NCBI GenBank assembly: GCA_034770075.1
Contig: CM068385.1
Span: 73,834,272-73,898,271, forward strand
DNA: 64,000 bases
Direction of reading: 5' to 3'
From: Aralia elata
Taxonomy: Eukaryota; Streptophyta; Magnoliopsida; Apiales; Araliaceae
The notes beneath the pieces are model-generated. The model saw nothing but the letters and a program-made list of their open reading frames with translations, ran no database searches and was not told the origin of the DNA. The first letter of the stretch is position 1. Each line of letters starts with the position of its first letter. This document shows, in pieces, positions 1 to 11,083 of this stretch. A program made the position numbers and the translations under genes.

Positions 1-1476
1 TAAAGCAAGTATGTAGGTGCTTATTGGAGAATAAGTTCACTGAACGTGGCTCGCTAAGGAATACCTAATGGAGTTTTACTCGTCTGTCAATAGGAATTCC
101 TATAGTGATAGTTGTACAAGTGATCTTTGGACTTGAGATCATCATAGTATCTTGTGTATGATGAGTTATACTTTGACATGTCCCTTAAGACCTTTTGGGT
201 ATATCAAAGGGTATGATTGGGTATAATTAGTTGTGCATGGAGATAGGTGAATGATCAACAAAGAATCTACCTCGTCTAGTAAAAGATGTGAATGTCCTAT
301 GTGATTTGATAAATGATAACTCAGTAGTCCTTGGCCAAGGCAGAATGAAATTAGAAAGGAGTTTCTAATTTGCATTATTTTGAGTTGTGCATTTGGGAAT
401 CGAAATACATATAAATAAATAAAATAAGACTTGACAGTAAATTCATGTCTTATATTTAATTGGGATATTGTATGGTAGAAGGATTGAATTGTACGGTAAC
501 TATTTACTTAAAGGTTCTTTTGTGATTGATGTTGAAATCTATATTATCTGGAAAGTCGTTGATCGCTAAGGGGGCTTACCCTTATTGTAGAATAAATATT
601 ATTTATTTAAATGAATTAAATAGTTTAATTTATTTATTTAAATATGATTAGAATTTTTCTAATTGATTTATTCACAACCGGTTTAATATGGAGAACCTAA
701 AGGGTCACACCGCAAAAGGAAAATATTTATTTAAGAAGTAAATGGCATAATTATAATAATAAGTTAAGTGTATTTAATTTAATCTATGGATATAGAATAA
801 ATTAAATAGCTTAATATTTATTATTTAATATTTTAGAAATATTAAATATAAATTAATAAGAGGAGTCTTATTATTATTATTATTACTATTACTATTCTTT
901 AATTCCTAATAGGGATTGGTAATTAATTAATAGAAGTACTCTCACATGAATTCCTAATTGGATTAGGAGTTTAATTTAATTAAAGGAGTTTAATTAGAAT
1001 AGAAACCCTAATCCTAAATAGTTTAGGGAAGAGTTTTCCTACATCTATAAATAGGAGAAGTCTTATCATAGATTAGGGTTACACACTCTTGCATTAGATT
1101 ATGGAGAGTACTTACAATTTCTATAGAGATAGAAACTAGGGTTTTGCCAAATACCCAACTTCTTGAATACTTGTTCTTCCTTGGTGGATCACCTCTAGAG
1201 GCCAAACACTTGGGTGGCTAACGTTGATCAAAGGAAGAAATCACACCGTAGCATTCGAGGAGAACACGAAGGACTAGGAGTTGAACTTGTACCCGAGGAA
1301 GCTTTGTTCTACGAAGGTATAATTCTTATTCTCTTTCTCTTTCGTTTATATCGTTAATTGAGCACATTGATCGATCATGGTGATAGTTTGTATAAAAATT
1401 TTAAAATTCGTTTTATCGCGCTTCCGCTCTATTTATGTAATTTGATTGCATGCTCGCGTTATATACAAACCTAACA
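1..1476 (+). mobile_element. Copia-1 family LTR, + orientation, truncated by window start
   Basis: This stretch is the reverse complement of the long LTR seen at 7612-9427, 35474-37294, 44244-46063, 50848-52671 and 58247-59986. It ends at CTAACA (1471-1476), the normal 3' terminus of this LTR read in its own direction. A TATAAATA-type promoter box lies near 1045. The left part of the LTR lies outside the window. It belongs to a fourth Copia-1 copy of opposite orientation, joined directly to the broken LTR of element I with no spacer. An antisense ORF near 166-375 is an LTR shadow, not a gene. Confidence 0.85.
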
Positions 1477-2125
1477 CATAGGACATTCACATCTTTTACT
1501 AGACGTGGTAGATTCTTTGTTGATCATTCACCTATCTCCATGTACAACTTATTATACCCAATCATACCCTTTGATATATCCTAAAGGTCTTAAGGGATAT
1601 GTCAAAGTATAACTCATCATATACAAGATACTATGATGATCTCAAGTCTAAGGATCATTTGTACTACTATCACTAGATGAATTCCTATTGACAGGCGAGT
1701 AAAACTCCATTAGGTATTCCTTAGCGAGTCACGTTCAGTGAACTTATTCTCCAATAAGCAGCTACATACTTGCTTTAGTGTCTCCACACAAATGATTATG
1801 AGATCAATCATCCTCTTCTTAAGAGCAAGCAACGTATGTACTAATCTATCCGGATTCACTAACCCCCTTTTTAGTAATCCAACGATTAGGAACGATTTTA
1901 GTTTGTGAGCTATCTAGAATTTAGATCTCATTAGCATGATCACCATCATGATTCTAAAAGCATTGCTCAAAACTATGGGTTTATCACATTTAATATAACA
2001 GCACTATGTAGATAATGTAAAATGCCTTTTAAGAAAATCAATTCTTTTATTAATAAATAAATAAGATTACAAAGTATATGCTATATCATATCAAATACGA
2101 TTGGCTTGTGTGCATACAACTTTCA
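1477..2125 (-). mobile_element. 3' LTR of element I, truncated
   Basis: Matches the part of the Copia-1 LTR from the CACATAGGACATTC block to the terminal ...CTTTCA (2120-2125), which is the LTR start in minus orientation. About 1.17 kb of the outer LTR is missing compared with 7612-9427. The junction at 1475-1478 lies on a shared CA dinucleotide, as expected for microhomology joining or recombination between two inverted LTRs. Confidence 0.8.
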
Positions 2126-2140
2126 ATCTCCCACTTGCAC
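2126..2140 (-). other. Polypurine tract of element I
   Basis: Directly inside the 3' LTR, the minus strand reads GTGCAAGTGGGAGAT immediately before TGAAAG. This is the purine-rich primer for plus-strand DNA synthesis. The same tract sits at 37295-37309 in element II and, mutated, at 52672-52686 in element III. Confidence 0.8.
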
Positions 2141-5100
2141 TAACGCCAATCGCCATGGTATCTAATACCCTTCTTCTCTAAGTGACGATCATCCTGCTGT
2201 TTGGATAAAGCTTCAGTAAATGGATATGCAATGTTGTTCTTGAGAGTCCACTATCTCTATAGTGACTTCTCCTCTTTCAATGATTCTACTAATCAAATGA
2301 AAGTACCGCAACACATGTTTGAATCCAAGATGAGACTTAGGAACTATTCCTAGTTCTGTAATGAACTTTTCATCCAAACAATCAATTTGCAGCTTCATTT
2401 ATAGCTATATACTTTGTCTTTGTCACTAAACCAGCAACTCTTTGCTATTTTGGAACCTTTCCAATTCACTGCACCACCATTCAAGGTAACAATTTACCTT
2501 AAAGTGGATTTGTTATCGTCTTAGTCAGTCTGAAAAACTTGAGTCTATTTAGCCCTCTAGTTTTAATTCAGACCTACCATGAATCATGATCACATCTTCA
2601 ATATCGGTTAAGTACTTAAGATGTTTATCACTGTCTTACAGTGATCTTCTCCAGAATATGACTAATCAACATCAGGCCTTGTATATTCATTTCATACATG
2701 ATAATAACTCATGTGATCTCTCTTTTATTGGAGACAATTTTAGAGAGATACACTCCATGGATCATCATTATGAGTCCTCTCTTGGAGTTTGCCATGTTAA
2801 ACGCCTTTAGCATCGAATGAATATACGTTTATAGGGTCAAGCCGAACATCCTTTTAAATCTATCTATATAGATTTATATCCCCAATTTATAAGATGCTCC
2901 TCCCAAGTTATTCATGGAGGAATGTTTAGACAATTTTATCTTTACTGATTGTAGCATTGGTGTGTCATTCCTTATCAGTAATATATGAACATATAATACT
3001 AAGAATGTCACAGTGCTCCCACCGACCTTTTTGTACTCACTAGGTTCATTCTCGTTTTTGATAAAATCAAACTCTTTTGATTGTCTCATCAAAATGAATG
3101 TTCCATCTTTAAGAAGCTTGCTTCAATCCATAAATAGATCATTGTAGCTTAAAACACGATTTGTTTCAACCTTTGAAACAAATTCCTCTAGCTGTATCAT
3201 ACATACATTCTCCTCAAGTCTTCATTGAGGAAGGACGTCTTCACATCCATTTTGCCAGATTTCGTAATAAGTTGAAATCACAAGCAAAATCCAAATGGAC
3301 TTGAGCATTACCCGGTAATAAGGTTTTATTACAGTCAACTCCTTGACTTTATTTGAAACCTTTTAAACAGGTCTGGTCTTATAGGTCTCCACCTTGCCAT
3401 TTGCCCTAGTCTTTCTCTTTAAAGACCCATATACACCCTTTAGGCATTATGCTTTTCGGTAGAGTAACCAGAGTCTATACTTGGTTATCATACATGGAGT
3501 CCATTTCGGATTTCATGGCCATCTGCTATTTCTCTGAGTGTCTTCTACTCATAGTCTCATCGTATATAACTGGATCATCATCCTCTATGATGCGTACCTC
3601 ATCATCATCCTCTATGATGAATCCATACCTCCTAGGTATCCTCGGTACTCTTCCAGATTTACGATTCGGTTGTGGTACAATAGGTCTATCTACAGGTCCC
3701 TCGGTTTGACTTAAAGTGCTTTGTGGTTCTTGAACTCTTTCAAGATCTATTACCCTCCCACTAGCTCCTTCAATGATAAACACCTTTATCCAAGAAGGCA
3801 GCGTGTAGGATTATAGTAATAATACCCTAAACTTTCTTTAGGATATCCCACAACTCTGCATTTGTCAGATTTTGTCCCAAACTTATCTTTTGAAACCTTT
3901 TTCACATAAGTTGTACAACCCCTTATCTTAACATACTTAAGATTAGGAATCCTCCCTATCCATAACTTTTATGAAGTCTTGGGGCTGGATTTTGAGGTTA
4001 CCTTATTTTGTAGTTGTAGATATGCAGCCGTTTCTAGGGCATAACCCCAAATGGATACTAGAATATCGGTAAAAATCATTATGGACCGCACCATATCCAA
4101 CAAGGTACAATTTCTCCTTTTAAATACACTGGTAAATCATTGCGTATCATGAAGCGTCCATTATGAGAAAATACCATTTCGAGATGATCTAGAAACTCAT
4201 TGTATAAGTATTCCTTCTTCGATCTGATCAAAGAATCTTAATACTTTGTCAATTTGTTTCACTTCTGAATTCTTTGAACCTTTCAAATGATTCAGACTTG
4301 TATTTCATCAAATACACATGTTCAACTCTTTGAATTATCATCTCCTTTTCTTTTACTAGTTTGTTCAATTTGCAAAATTATTTTTCATGTAAGTCAAGTT
4401 TACGAAGTCCATCAAGTGATCTTCTAGTTTCAAACAAAACATTATCATTATAATTAGAACAATAATTATTCTTAAATATAATACCAGAACCTTCCTTGTC
4501 CAACAACGGAAGTAAAAATGTTTCTTAAGAGAACTAGAACATAATAACAACTTATTAACTTAATAGACTTGCCTGTAGGCAACGCTAAACTATAAGTTCC
4601 TACGGCTAATGTAGCAACCATTACTCCATTCTCCGCACGTAACATTACTTACTCTTTGTTTAGCTTATTACTTCTGCTTAGTCTCTGTATTGGATTGCAT
4701 ACGTGAGAATTATAGCCGGTATCCAATACCCAAGTAGAACCTTGACTTACAGAAAGATTTATTTCAATGATGAACAAACCTATATCTGTAACCGAAGTTT
4801 CACTAAGCTTCTTCTAGTTAGCCTCTGCAAGATGCTCCTTACAGTTTCATTTCTAGTGTCCAGGCTTATTGTAGTGGAAGCAAACTCCTTTACTCTCTGC
4901 ATCAGTTTTTGTTCTTAGTGTCCTTAGTTATTGCCTTTTCTTATACCTTCTTTGAATTATTCTTCTTTTAAGAAGATCCTTTAACCCTCTTCCGCTTCCT
5001 GGAAGAATCATCTACCAGTAAGACTTGGTCTTTCTTGGTTGGAAAGTGACTCTTTACAGTTTTCAACGTATTTAAGCAACTCCTGCTGGTTGACATATAG

Positions 5101-5640
5101 CTTGTTCACGTGGAAATTCACAACAAATTGTGAGAAAGAGTTCGCGAGTGATTGCAAGATCAAATCTTGGATCAACTCTTCATCCAATACAAAACCCAGT
5201 TGTCCCAATTGTTCAATCAGATTGATCATTTTTAGGACATTTGTCTATACTGTAGTGCCATCGGTTATTCTAGATTGGAAGAGATCCTTAGATATCTAAT
5301 ATCTAGCAGTCTTACTTTCTCACCATTCAATTCCTTGAAGGTGCAGGAGTACACTAGGAGCATCCATAGTTTCATGCTGACGTTGAAGCTCGTTACTCAT
5401 GGATGTGAGCATGATGCATTGAGCCAACTGTGCATCATCTTGCCACTTTCTAAAAGTAGCAATCTCTTCCTCAGAGGCATTGTCTGCAACCATTGCAGAG
5501 ATAGGCATATTAAGGACACAAGATAGCTTTTCAGCCTTGAGTACTATTCTCAAATTGTTTAACCAGTCCGTGTAATTTGGTCCATTTAATTAGCATCTAG
5601 TATGCTCCGAAGTGATGGTAAATTAGACATTATAAAATTC
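2141..5640 (-). pseudogene. Gag-Pol remnant of element I (Ty1/copia)
   Basis: Fragments align in order with elements II and III. Gag is at about 5008-5553 (residues ATFRKWQDDAQLAQ, HETMDAP). A linker with an acidic EDDDEVRIIEDDD run and a GRVPRIP motif is at 3526-3783. The RT palm is at 2874-3092 and RNase H at 2213-2398. In the RT catalytic box the usual YVDD reads YVHI (LVLYVHILLI), so the metal-binding aspartates are lost. Stops and frameshifts separate every fragment; none spans a whole domain. The order Gag, integrase, RT, RNase H defines Ty1/copia. It cannot make a working polyprotein. Confidence 0.85.
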
Positions 5641-5829
5641 TGTAAATGAAATAGACAACATTTTAGCATACATTCATTTAATTAATTATCAAAATAAATT
5701 AGGTCTTTATTTTAAATTGGTATCTCTCACTTTTTCATCAAACTATATTACCCTCAATATATATAGTTCGACAAATCTAATTAAAGGTTTGCTAGTGAGA
5801 ATAAGGATCTCATTTCAAATATATATAGC

Positions 5830-6119
5830 CTTGTGTGACACAACAAACGATATATAAATAAATAGGTAGACAACTATTGTCAATTACATCACTATGTAAC
5901 TCCTTGTATTTTGCCTCTTAGATTATTTTGATCAAGTGTGACACATCCGAATCAAAATTATCCAAGTTAAGTCCAACCTAGCACTTCCATATATTCGAAA
6001 GAAAAACACTATCCTTGTCTAACACAACAAAACAGCATCGTTCAGTCTATTTATAAGCATCAAATGTGATAAAGCAACATCTTAAATATTTAATACTTGC
6101 CTTGTGTGACACAACAAAC
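5830..6119 (-). repeat. Four dispersed GTG-n-CAC inverted repeats (element I version)
   Basis: On the + strand the sites are 5830-5849, 5933-5949, 6014-6033 and 6101-6119. Three carry GTG-TGA-CAC and the third carries the variant GTC-TAA-CAC. Two have full arms TTGTG...CACAA. Spacing is 103, 81 and 87 bp, with unrelated sequence between sites. Homologous sites in elements II and III have the same arms but another centre. Function unknown; an RNA stem-loop or protein-binding role is inference. Confidence 0.7.
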
Positions 6120-6892
6120 TCATATTAAATATTTAATACTCTATCGCTTTACCATAATAGAAAACGACGTTCGATATTCCAAATATCTTTGAACGCTTAG
6201 GACTTAATATAATTTCTTTGAGGAGTTTGTTATTATTAGTTTCATCTTGTTTAGCGCGCATGCACATATATATATATAAAATACGCGTCATATTATTTAA
6301 CATGCGAAACATATTGTATAATATATAATATATATATATATATAGTAAACATGCACATATAAAATACTATATTCTACCTAGATTGATTATGGACTTTTAT
6401 TCTAGTTTGGTTCACTAGAGCTACCAAGTAACCAAAAGGTTAAACCTAGGGTGCAAGAATTAAATTTAAATATAACTATTACATTTAAACCCGAGCTCCA
6501 TTACAAACGGGTTTTCAAGCGCTCATTGCTCCTTTGTCTCCAATTTTTCAAGTAATTATAACTAAACGTATTACATAAATTATTTACAATAAATAGAAAC
6601 CTTGATCAACAGTCAAGGGGAAGTACATAGGAGGGATATATAATTTACATTAAGAAAAATTAGAGAAGACGAGGTACGCAGACCCCATTTATAAAACTCA
6701 TACATTCAAACATCCTCTAAAATAAATCCAATCACACATTGGTCAATAGTCCATAATCAATCCATATTTATTATTATACATATCTCCATATGTATCAATA
6801 AATAACATTCATCTCATGAATAATAAAACCATTCTATATATGCATTGATATCATTTAATGGGCAATTAAAAGTTTACTAGAAATCCAATTTT

Positions 6893-7340
6893 GAAACAAA
6901 AATAAACTCATTTATTTTAATCAAAATTTAAATCATAATAAACTTCTTTATTTTATTTTATCCAATTTTGAATAAAAATAAACTCCTTTATTTTTAATCA
7001 AATTTCAAATCAAAATAAACTCCTTTATTTTAATTAACATGGAATTCAATTTCAAGTTCAAAATAAACTCCTTTATTTTAACTTAAAATTACTGAAAAAT
7101 AAAATATGTTGAATCTTATTCCTTATCAAAATAAACATCTTTATTTTTAAGAAAACATGGAATCCTATTCGATATGTGAATAAACTCCTTTATTCTAGGA
7201 AACATGAAATCCTATTCCAAAATAGAATAAACTCTTTTATTCTACTTAACATGGAATCCAATTCTAAGTTAAAATAAAACTTTTAATTTTAATCATATTT
7301 CAATTCAAAATAAACTTTTTATTTTAATTGAAAATAAATA
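6893..7340 (-). repeat. Array of about ten AAATAAA-n-TTTATTT hairpin units
   Basis: About ten copies of AATAAACTCCTTTATT-like sequence, each an inverted repeat with a short centre, spaced roughly 35-50 bp. Two units (7176-7196 and 7223-7244) have GAATAAA paired with TTTATTC instead of AAATAAA/TTTATTT. Both arms changed together, so pairing is preserved. Element III has about four units (about 57875-57995) and element II only one or two (about 43941-43975). Confidence 0.7.
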
Positions 7341-7375
7341 AAATCAAAATAAAAAATTTTCTAATTCTGCAGACC

Positions 7376-7495
7376 GGCGCGATCGTGCTCCAAATTGAAC
7401 TAGGAGCGGCGCGGCCGCGTTGCACCACCAGAAACGTTTTCTAGGTTCGGACGCGGCCGCGCTCCAGAATTAACTAGAAGCGGCGCGGCCGCGCA
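7376..7495 (-). repeat. Four GC-rich palindromes, GGCC core (element I version)
   Basis: Sites at 7376-7389, 7408-7421, 7450-7463 and 7482-7495 follow the pattern GGCGC-core-GCGCC with imperfect outer arms. The core is GATC in the first and GGCC in the other three. Spacing is 32, 42 and 32 bp. They lie within about 220 bp of the primer-binding site, where retroelement dimerisation and packaging signals are commonly found. Element II has AGCT cores at the equivalent sites. Confidence 0.75.
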
Positions 7496-7597
7496 GCGAC
7501 GCAAGATCAGAAAAAAAATTTCAGCTCAAAAAATCTGATCGTATCGCATATCAATTCATACATGGAATCATCACAATCAATAATTAACACAAGGATT

Positions 7598-7610
7598 GGC
7601 TCTGATACCA
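7598..7610 (-). other. Primer-binding site of element I (initiator Met tRNA)
   Basis: The minus strand reads TGGTATCAGAGCC one base after the 5' LTR end. This is the standard plant retrotransposon sequence complementary to the 3' end of initiator methionine tRNA, which primes minus-strand cDNA. It fixes the orientation of the element and the inner edge of the 5' LTR. Confidence 0.92.
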
Positions 7611-7611
7611 C

Positions 7612-9427
7612 TGTTAGGTTTGTATATAACGCAAGCATGCAATCAAATTACATAAATAGAGCGGAAGCGTGAAACGGATTTTAAAATTTTCATACAAACC
7701 ATCACCATGATCTATCCTTGTGTTCAATTATCAATTAACGAAAGAGATAGAGATTAAGAAATTATACCCTCGTAGAATCGTACTTTCTTGGGTACAAGTT
7801 CACCTCCAATTCCTTCGTGTTCTCCTTGAATTCCACCGACTAAATTCCTTTGCTTGATCAACGTTAGCCACCCAAGTGTTTGGCCTCTAGAGGTCATCCA
7901 CCAAGGAAGAATAGTTATTCAAGAAGATGGGTGTTGGCAAAACCCTAGTTTCTATCTCTATAGAAATTGCAAGTACTCTCCACAATTCTCATGCAAGAGT
8001 GTAACCCCAATCTATGATAAGACTCCTTTTATTTATAGATGTAGGAAAACCCTTCCCTAAACTATTTAGGATTAGGGTTTCTATAATAATTAAACTCCTT
8101 TAATTAATTATGCTCTTAATCCAATTAGGAATTCATGAGAGAGTATTTCTATTAATTAATTCTCAATCCCTATTAGGAATTAAATAATAGTAATAGTAAT
8201 AATAATAATAAGACTCTTCTTATTAATTTATATTTAATATTTCCAAAATATTAAATAATAAATATTAAGCTATTTAATTTATTCTATCTCCATAGACTAA
8301 ATTAAATACACTTAATTTATTATTACAATTATGACATTTACTTCTTAAATAAATATTTTTTCTTTTGCGGTGTGACCCTTTAGGTTCTCCATATTAAAAC
8401 AGTTGTGAATAAATCAACTAGAACAATTTTAATCTTATTTAAATAAATAAATTAAACTATTTAATTCATTTAAATAAATAACATTTATTCTACAATAAGG
8501 GTAAGCCCCCTTAGCGATCAACGACTTTCTAGATAATATAGATTTCAACATTAATCACAAAAGAACCTTTCCGTGAATAATTACCGTACAATTCAATCCT
8601 TCTACCATACAATGTCCCAATTAAATATAAGATATGGATTTACTGTCAAGTCTTATTTTATTTAATTATATGTATTTCGATTCTCAAATGCACAACTCTA
8701 AATAATGTAAATTAGAAACTCCTTTCTAATTTCATTCTGCCTTGGCCAAGGACTACTGAGTTGTCATTTATCGAATCACATAGGACATTCACATCTTTTA
8801 CTAGACGTGGTAGATTCTTTGTTGATCATTCACCTATCTCCATGTACAACTTATTATACCCAATCATACCCTTTGATATACCCTAAAGGTCATAAGGGAC
8901 ATGTCAAAGTATAACTCATCATACACAAGATACTATGACGATCTCAAGTCCAAGGATCACTTGTACTACTATCACTAGAGGAATTCCTATTGACAGGCGA
9001 GTAAAACTCCATTAGGTATTCGTTAGCGAGTCACGTTCAGTGAACTTATTCTCCAATAAGCACCTACATACTTACTTTAGTGTCTCCACACAAATGATTA
9101 TGAGATCAATCATCCTCTTCTGAAGAGCAAGCAATGTATGTACTAATCTATCCTGATTCACTAATCCCATTTTTAGTAATCCAACGATTAGGAACGATTT
9201 TAGTTTGTGAGCTATCTAGAATTTAGATCTCATTAGCATGATCACCATCATGATTCTAAAAGCAATGCTTAAAACTGTAGGTTTATCACATTTAATATAA
9301 CAGCACCATGTAGATAATGTAAAATGCCTTTTAAGAAAATCAATTCTTTTATTAATAAATGAATAAGATTACAAAGTATATGCTACATCATATCAAATAT
9401 GATTGGCTTGTGTGCATACTACTTTCA
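7612..9427 (-). mobile_element. 5' LTR of element I (1816 bp)
   Basis: Complete LTR bounded by TGTTAGG (7612) and ...CTTTCA (9427), TG...CA on either strand, with the primer-binding site one base inside. On the minus strand a TATA box (ATAAAT) lies at 8031-8037, about two thirds of the way along. It would drive element transcription toward lower coordinates. An LTR near 1.8 kb is long for Ty1/copia and recalls Angela/BARE-type elements, but I do not assign the clade. Confidence 0.92.
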
Positions 9428-10507
9428 GTGTTAAAGCCGCTCTGGGGAAGACAATTAGGGTAATATAAGGTCGGATCAAAGCCTCCCACAGAGGTTGGGA
9501 AGGCTATCATGGTGATATAAGGTCGGATCAATGCTTCCCATAGGGGTCGGGAAGGCTATCATAGTGATATAAGGTTGGATCAATGCCTCCTATAGGGGTC
9601 GGGAAGGCTATCATGGTGATATAAGGTCAGAACGGACATAACAGAAAGAAATAAGGCAGACAATCAATGATGATATAAGAAGAGGGGAGACAAAAGGCAG
9701 GTAATTTATAGAGATCGGGAAATTGTTTACTTCAAACTCATTCGACATCGGCAAACCAAATCTTAGCGGTCGGTACAATAGCATTGGTTGTTCACAAAAT
9801 CTCATGAAGGATATCCTGATTGATCCACTAAAAGACTTGTCATACGCCTAGGAACGGGCAGAAAATTTCGTAGCAATTGAGGAGGTTACGTACAATAAGG
9901 CATTGGTAGGGTGGTGTAATTGAGTCAGTTCGTATTGGGTGGTCGGCTGTGAACGACAATTGAAGGACAAACATTGGCATGCTTTGTGATAAAATGAATA
10001 GTTTTTGAAGAGGATTCGAAAGGAGGATTGGGTTTAGAAGTAGCTGGGGGCAATAATTGTTATCATCTTGGATTTTGTACTTAAATAGTTTGTTGATTAC
10101 ATAGATGGTTAGTGGTGTTTTCAGTTCGGGATTCCGATGGCAGTGACGTCGGACAGCGGATAACTGATTATAGATTCAATGTTCGGGTGGCTCTTAATGG
10201 TTCTGGGCATTCAACAACAGGAAAGGCTCTTATATATCAGTGGACATCGGGTAATTCATTTCAGAGAGGCGTGTTCGGCTTGCAGTTCGGGAGTTGGAAA
10301 TTTTTCTCTAGTTTGATGTTTGGGAGGTAGATCAGAGGCGTCGTTAAATTATGGGAATGAATTCGGAAATTTGGATTGTGGATGTGATGGATTTGAAGGT
10401 ATAGATAGTGGGTTCGGTAGTTTTACCAACTGGCAGTCGGAGGGTATAGTGGACTTTTTAATTACTCTCCTAATATAAATTCTTTATAACAAGAGAGTGG
10501 GGGGCAA
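9428..10507 (+). mobile_element. Copia-X internal 3' region (non-coding remnant)
   Basis: Sequence between the outer edge of element I and the LTR at 10508. It begins with a 52-bp tandem repeat (9459-9629). I recognise no protein domain; short ORFs such as 10112-10330 match nothing I know. It ends in a purine run, AGAGTGGGGGGCAA (10494-10507), directly before a TG-starting LTR. It is therefore the 3' internal end of an LTR element whose 5' part was cut off by element I or lies to its left. Confidence 0.6.
9459..9629. repeat. 52-bp tandem repeat, three units plus a partial
   Basis: Units at 9459-9510, 9511-9562 and 9563-9614, with a partial unit to about 9629. Each contains GATATAAGGTCGGATCAAT and GTCGGGAAGGCTATCAT. 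Units differ by a few substitutions and carry no convincing open frame. Confidence 0.85.
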
Positions 10508-11083
10508 TGTTGGGATGTAATTATTTGGGTCTGGCCAAGGTGTAGCCCAATTTATTTAATGGTTCGGATCTGGTGTTGGCCCATGTACATTTATTTTGAC
10601 AGCTTTCTTAAGTAGTAGTAGAATCCTTATTAGAGTAAGATTATGTTTCCTTATTTGGGGGAAAGAAGGAGATCTAATTTGGGAAGAAATCTATCAGTCA
10701 TTAATTACGGTTAGAAGGTGATTCTTAAAAGGACTCTTACTCCTAATTGGATTCGGGTGGACATGACATCTATAAATACAGCAATAAGCAAGGGTTTAGG
10801 AGAAGAACACAATAATGTACAACAAAGAAAAGTGAGGAAATACGAAGTGTGAGGAATAAACAATTTGTACTCTCCATATTATTTTTATAGTGGATTTCTT
10901 ATCTCTCTCCGTGGTTTTTTTCCAATTGGGTTTCCACGCAAAATTCTTGTGTTAATACTTTATTTCCATGTGTCATTATTTTATTCCACATACACACTAA
11001 AGCAATTGCATATCCTCCACTGTAAACGTCTTTTTGGCTCGTTATTTGGTGATTTGGCGAGCGGTCAGATTTTGGCATTAACA
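10508..11083 (+). mobile_element. 3' LTR of Copia-X (576 bp)
   Basis: Bounded by TGTTGGG (10508) and GGCATTAACA (11083), with a polypurine tract immediately upstream and a TATA box TATAAATA at 10771. The 3' part contains the GATTTGGCGAGCGGTCA run typical in my recollection of plant Ty1/copia LTR ends. Beyond it the sequence is the gag of another element, so Copia-X appears inserted in Copia-A; the expected TSD after the LTR would be GTTAT. The matching left copy is not in the window. Confidence 0.75.

Larger units (their letters stand above)
5641..7597 (-). other. 5' leader of element I (non-coding, motif-rich)
   Basis: Almost 2 kb between the gag start and the primer-binding site with no credible ORF. 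It holds three motif sets listed separately: four GTG/CAC inverted repeats (5830-6119), an AT hairpin array (6893-7340) and four GC palindromes (7376-7495). TA-rich microsatellite sequence occurs near 6265-6345. Elements II and III have homologous leaders (42888-44229 and 56654-58232) that differ mainly in repeat number and motif cores. Confidence 0.7.
1477..9427 (-). mobile_element. Copia-1 element I, Ty1/copia LTR retrotransposon, decayed
   Basis: Complete element layout on the minus strand: 5' LTR 7612-9427, primer-binding site 7598-7610, long leader, Gag-Pol remnants 5640 to 2141, polypurine tract 2126-2140 and a truncated 3' LTR to 2125. The 3' LTR lacks its outer part, which is replaced by the opposite-orientation LTR at 1-1476. 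No TSD can therefore be checked. The five bases beyond the 5' LTR are GTGTT. Coding regions are more degraded than in elements II and III, and the RT active site is altered, so this looks like the oldest of the three copies. Confidence 0.85.

Noticed and set aside
7598..7610. tRNA gene at primer-binding sites
   Set aside because: Only the short complement of the tRNA 3' end is present. No cloverleaf-forming sequence surrounds it.
10112..10330. 72-codon plus ORF in the Copia-X remnant
   Set aside because: No domain recognised, and no support from a second copy.
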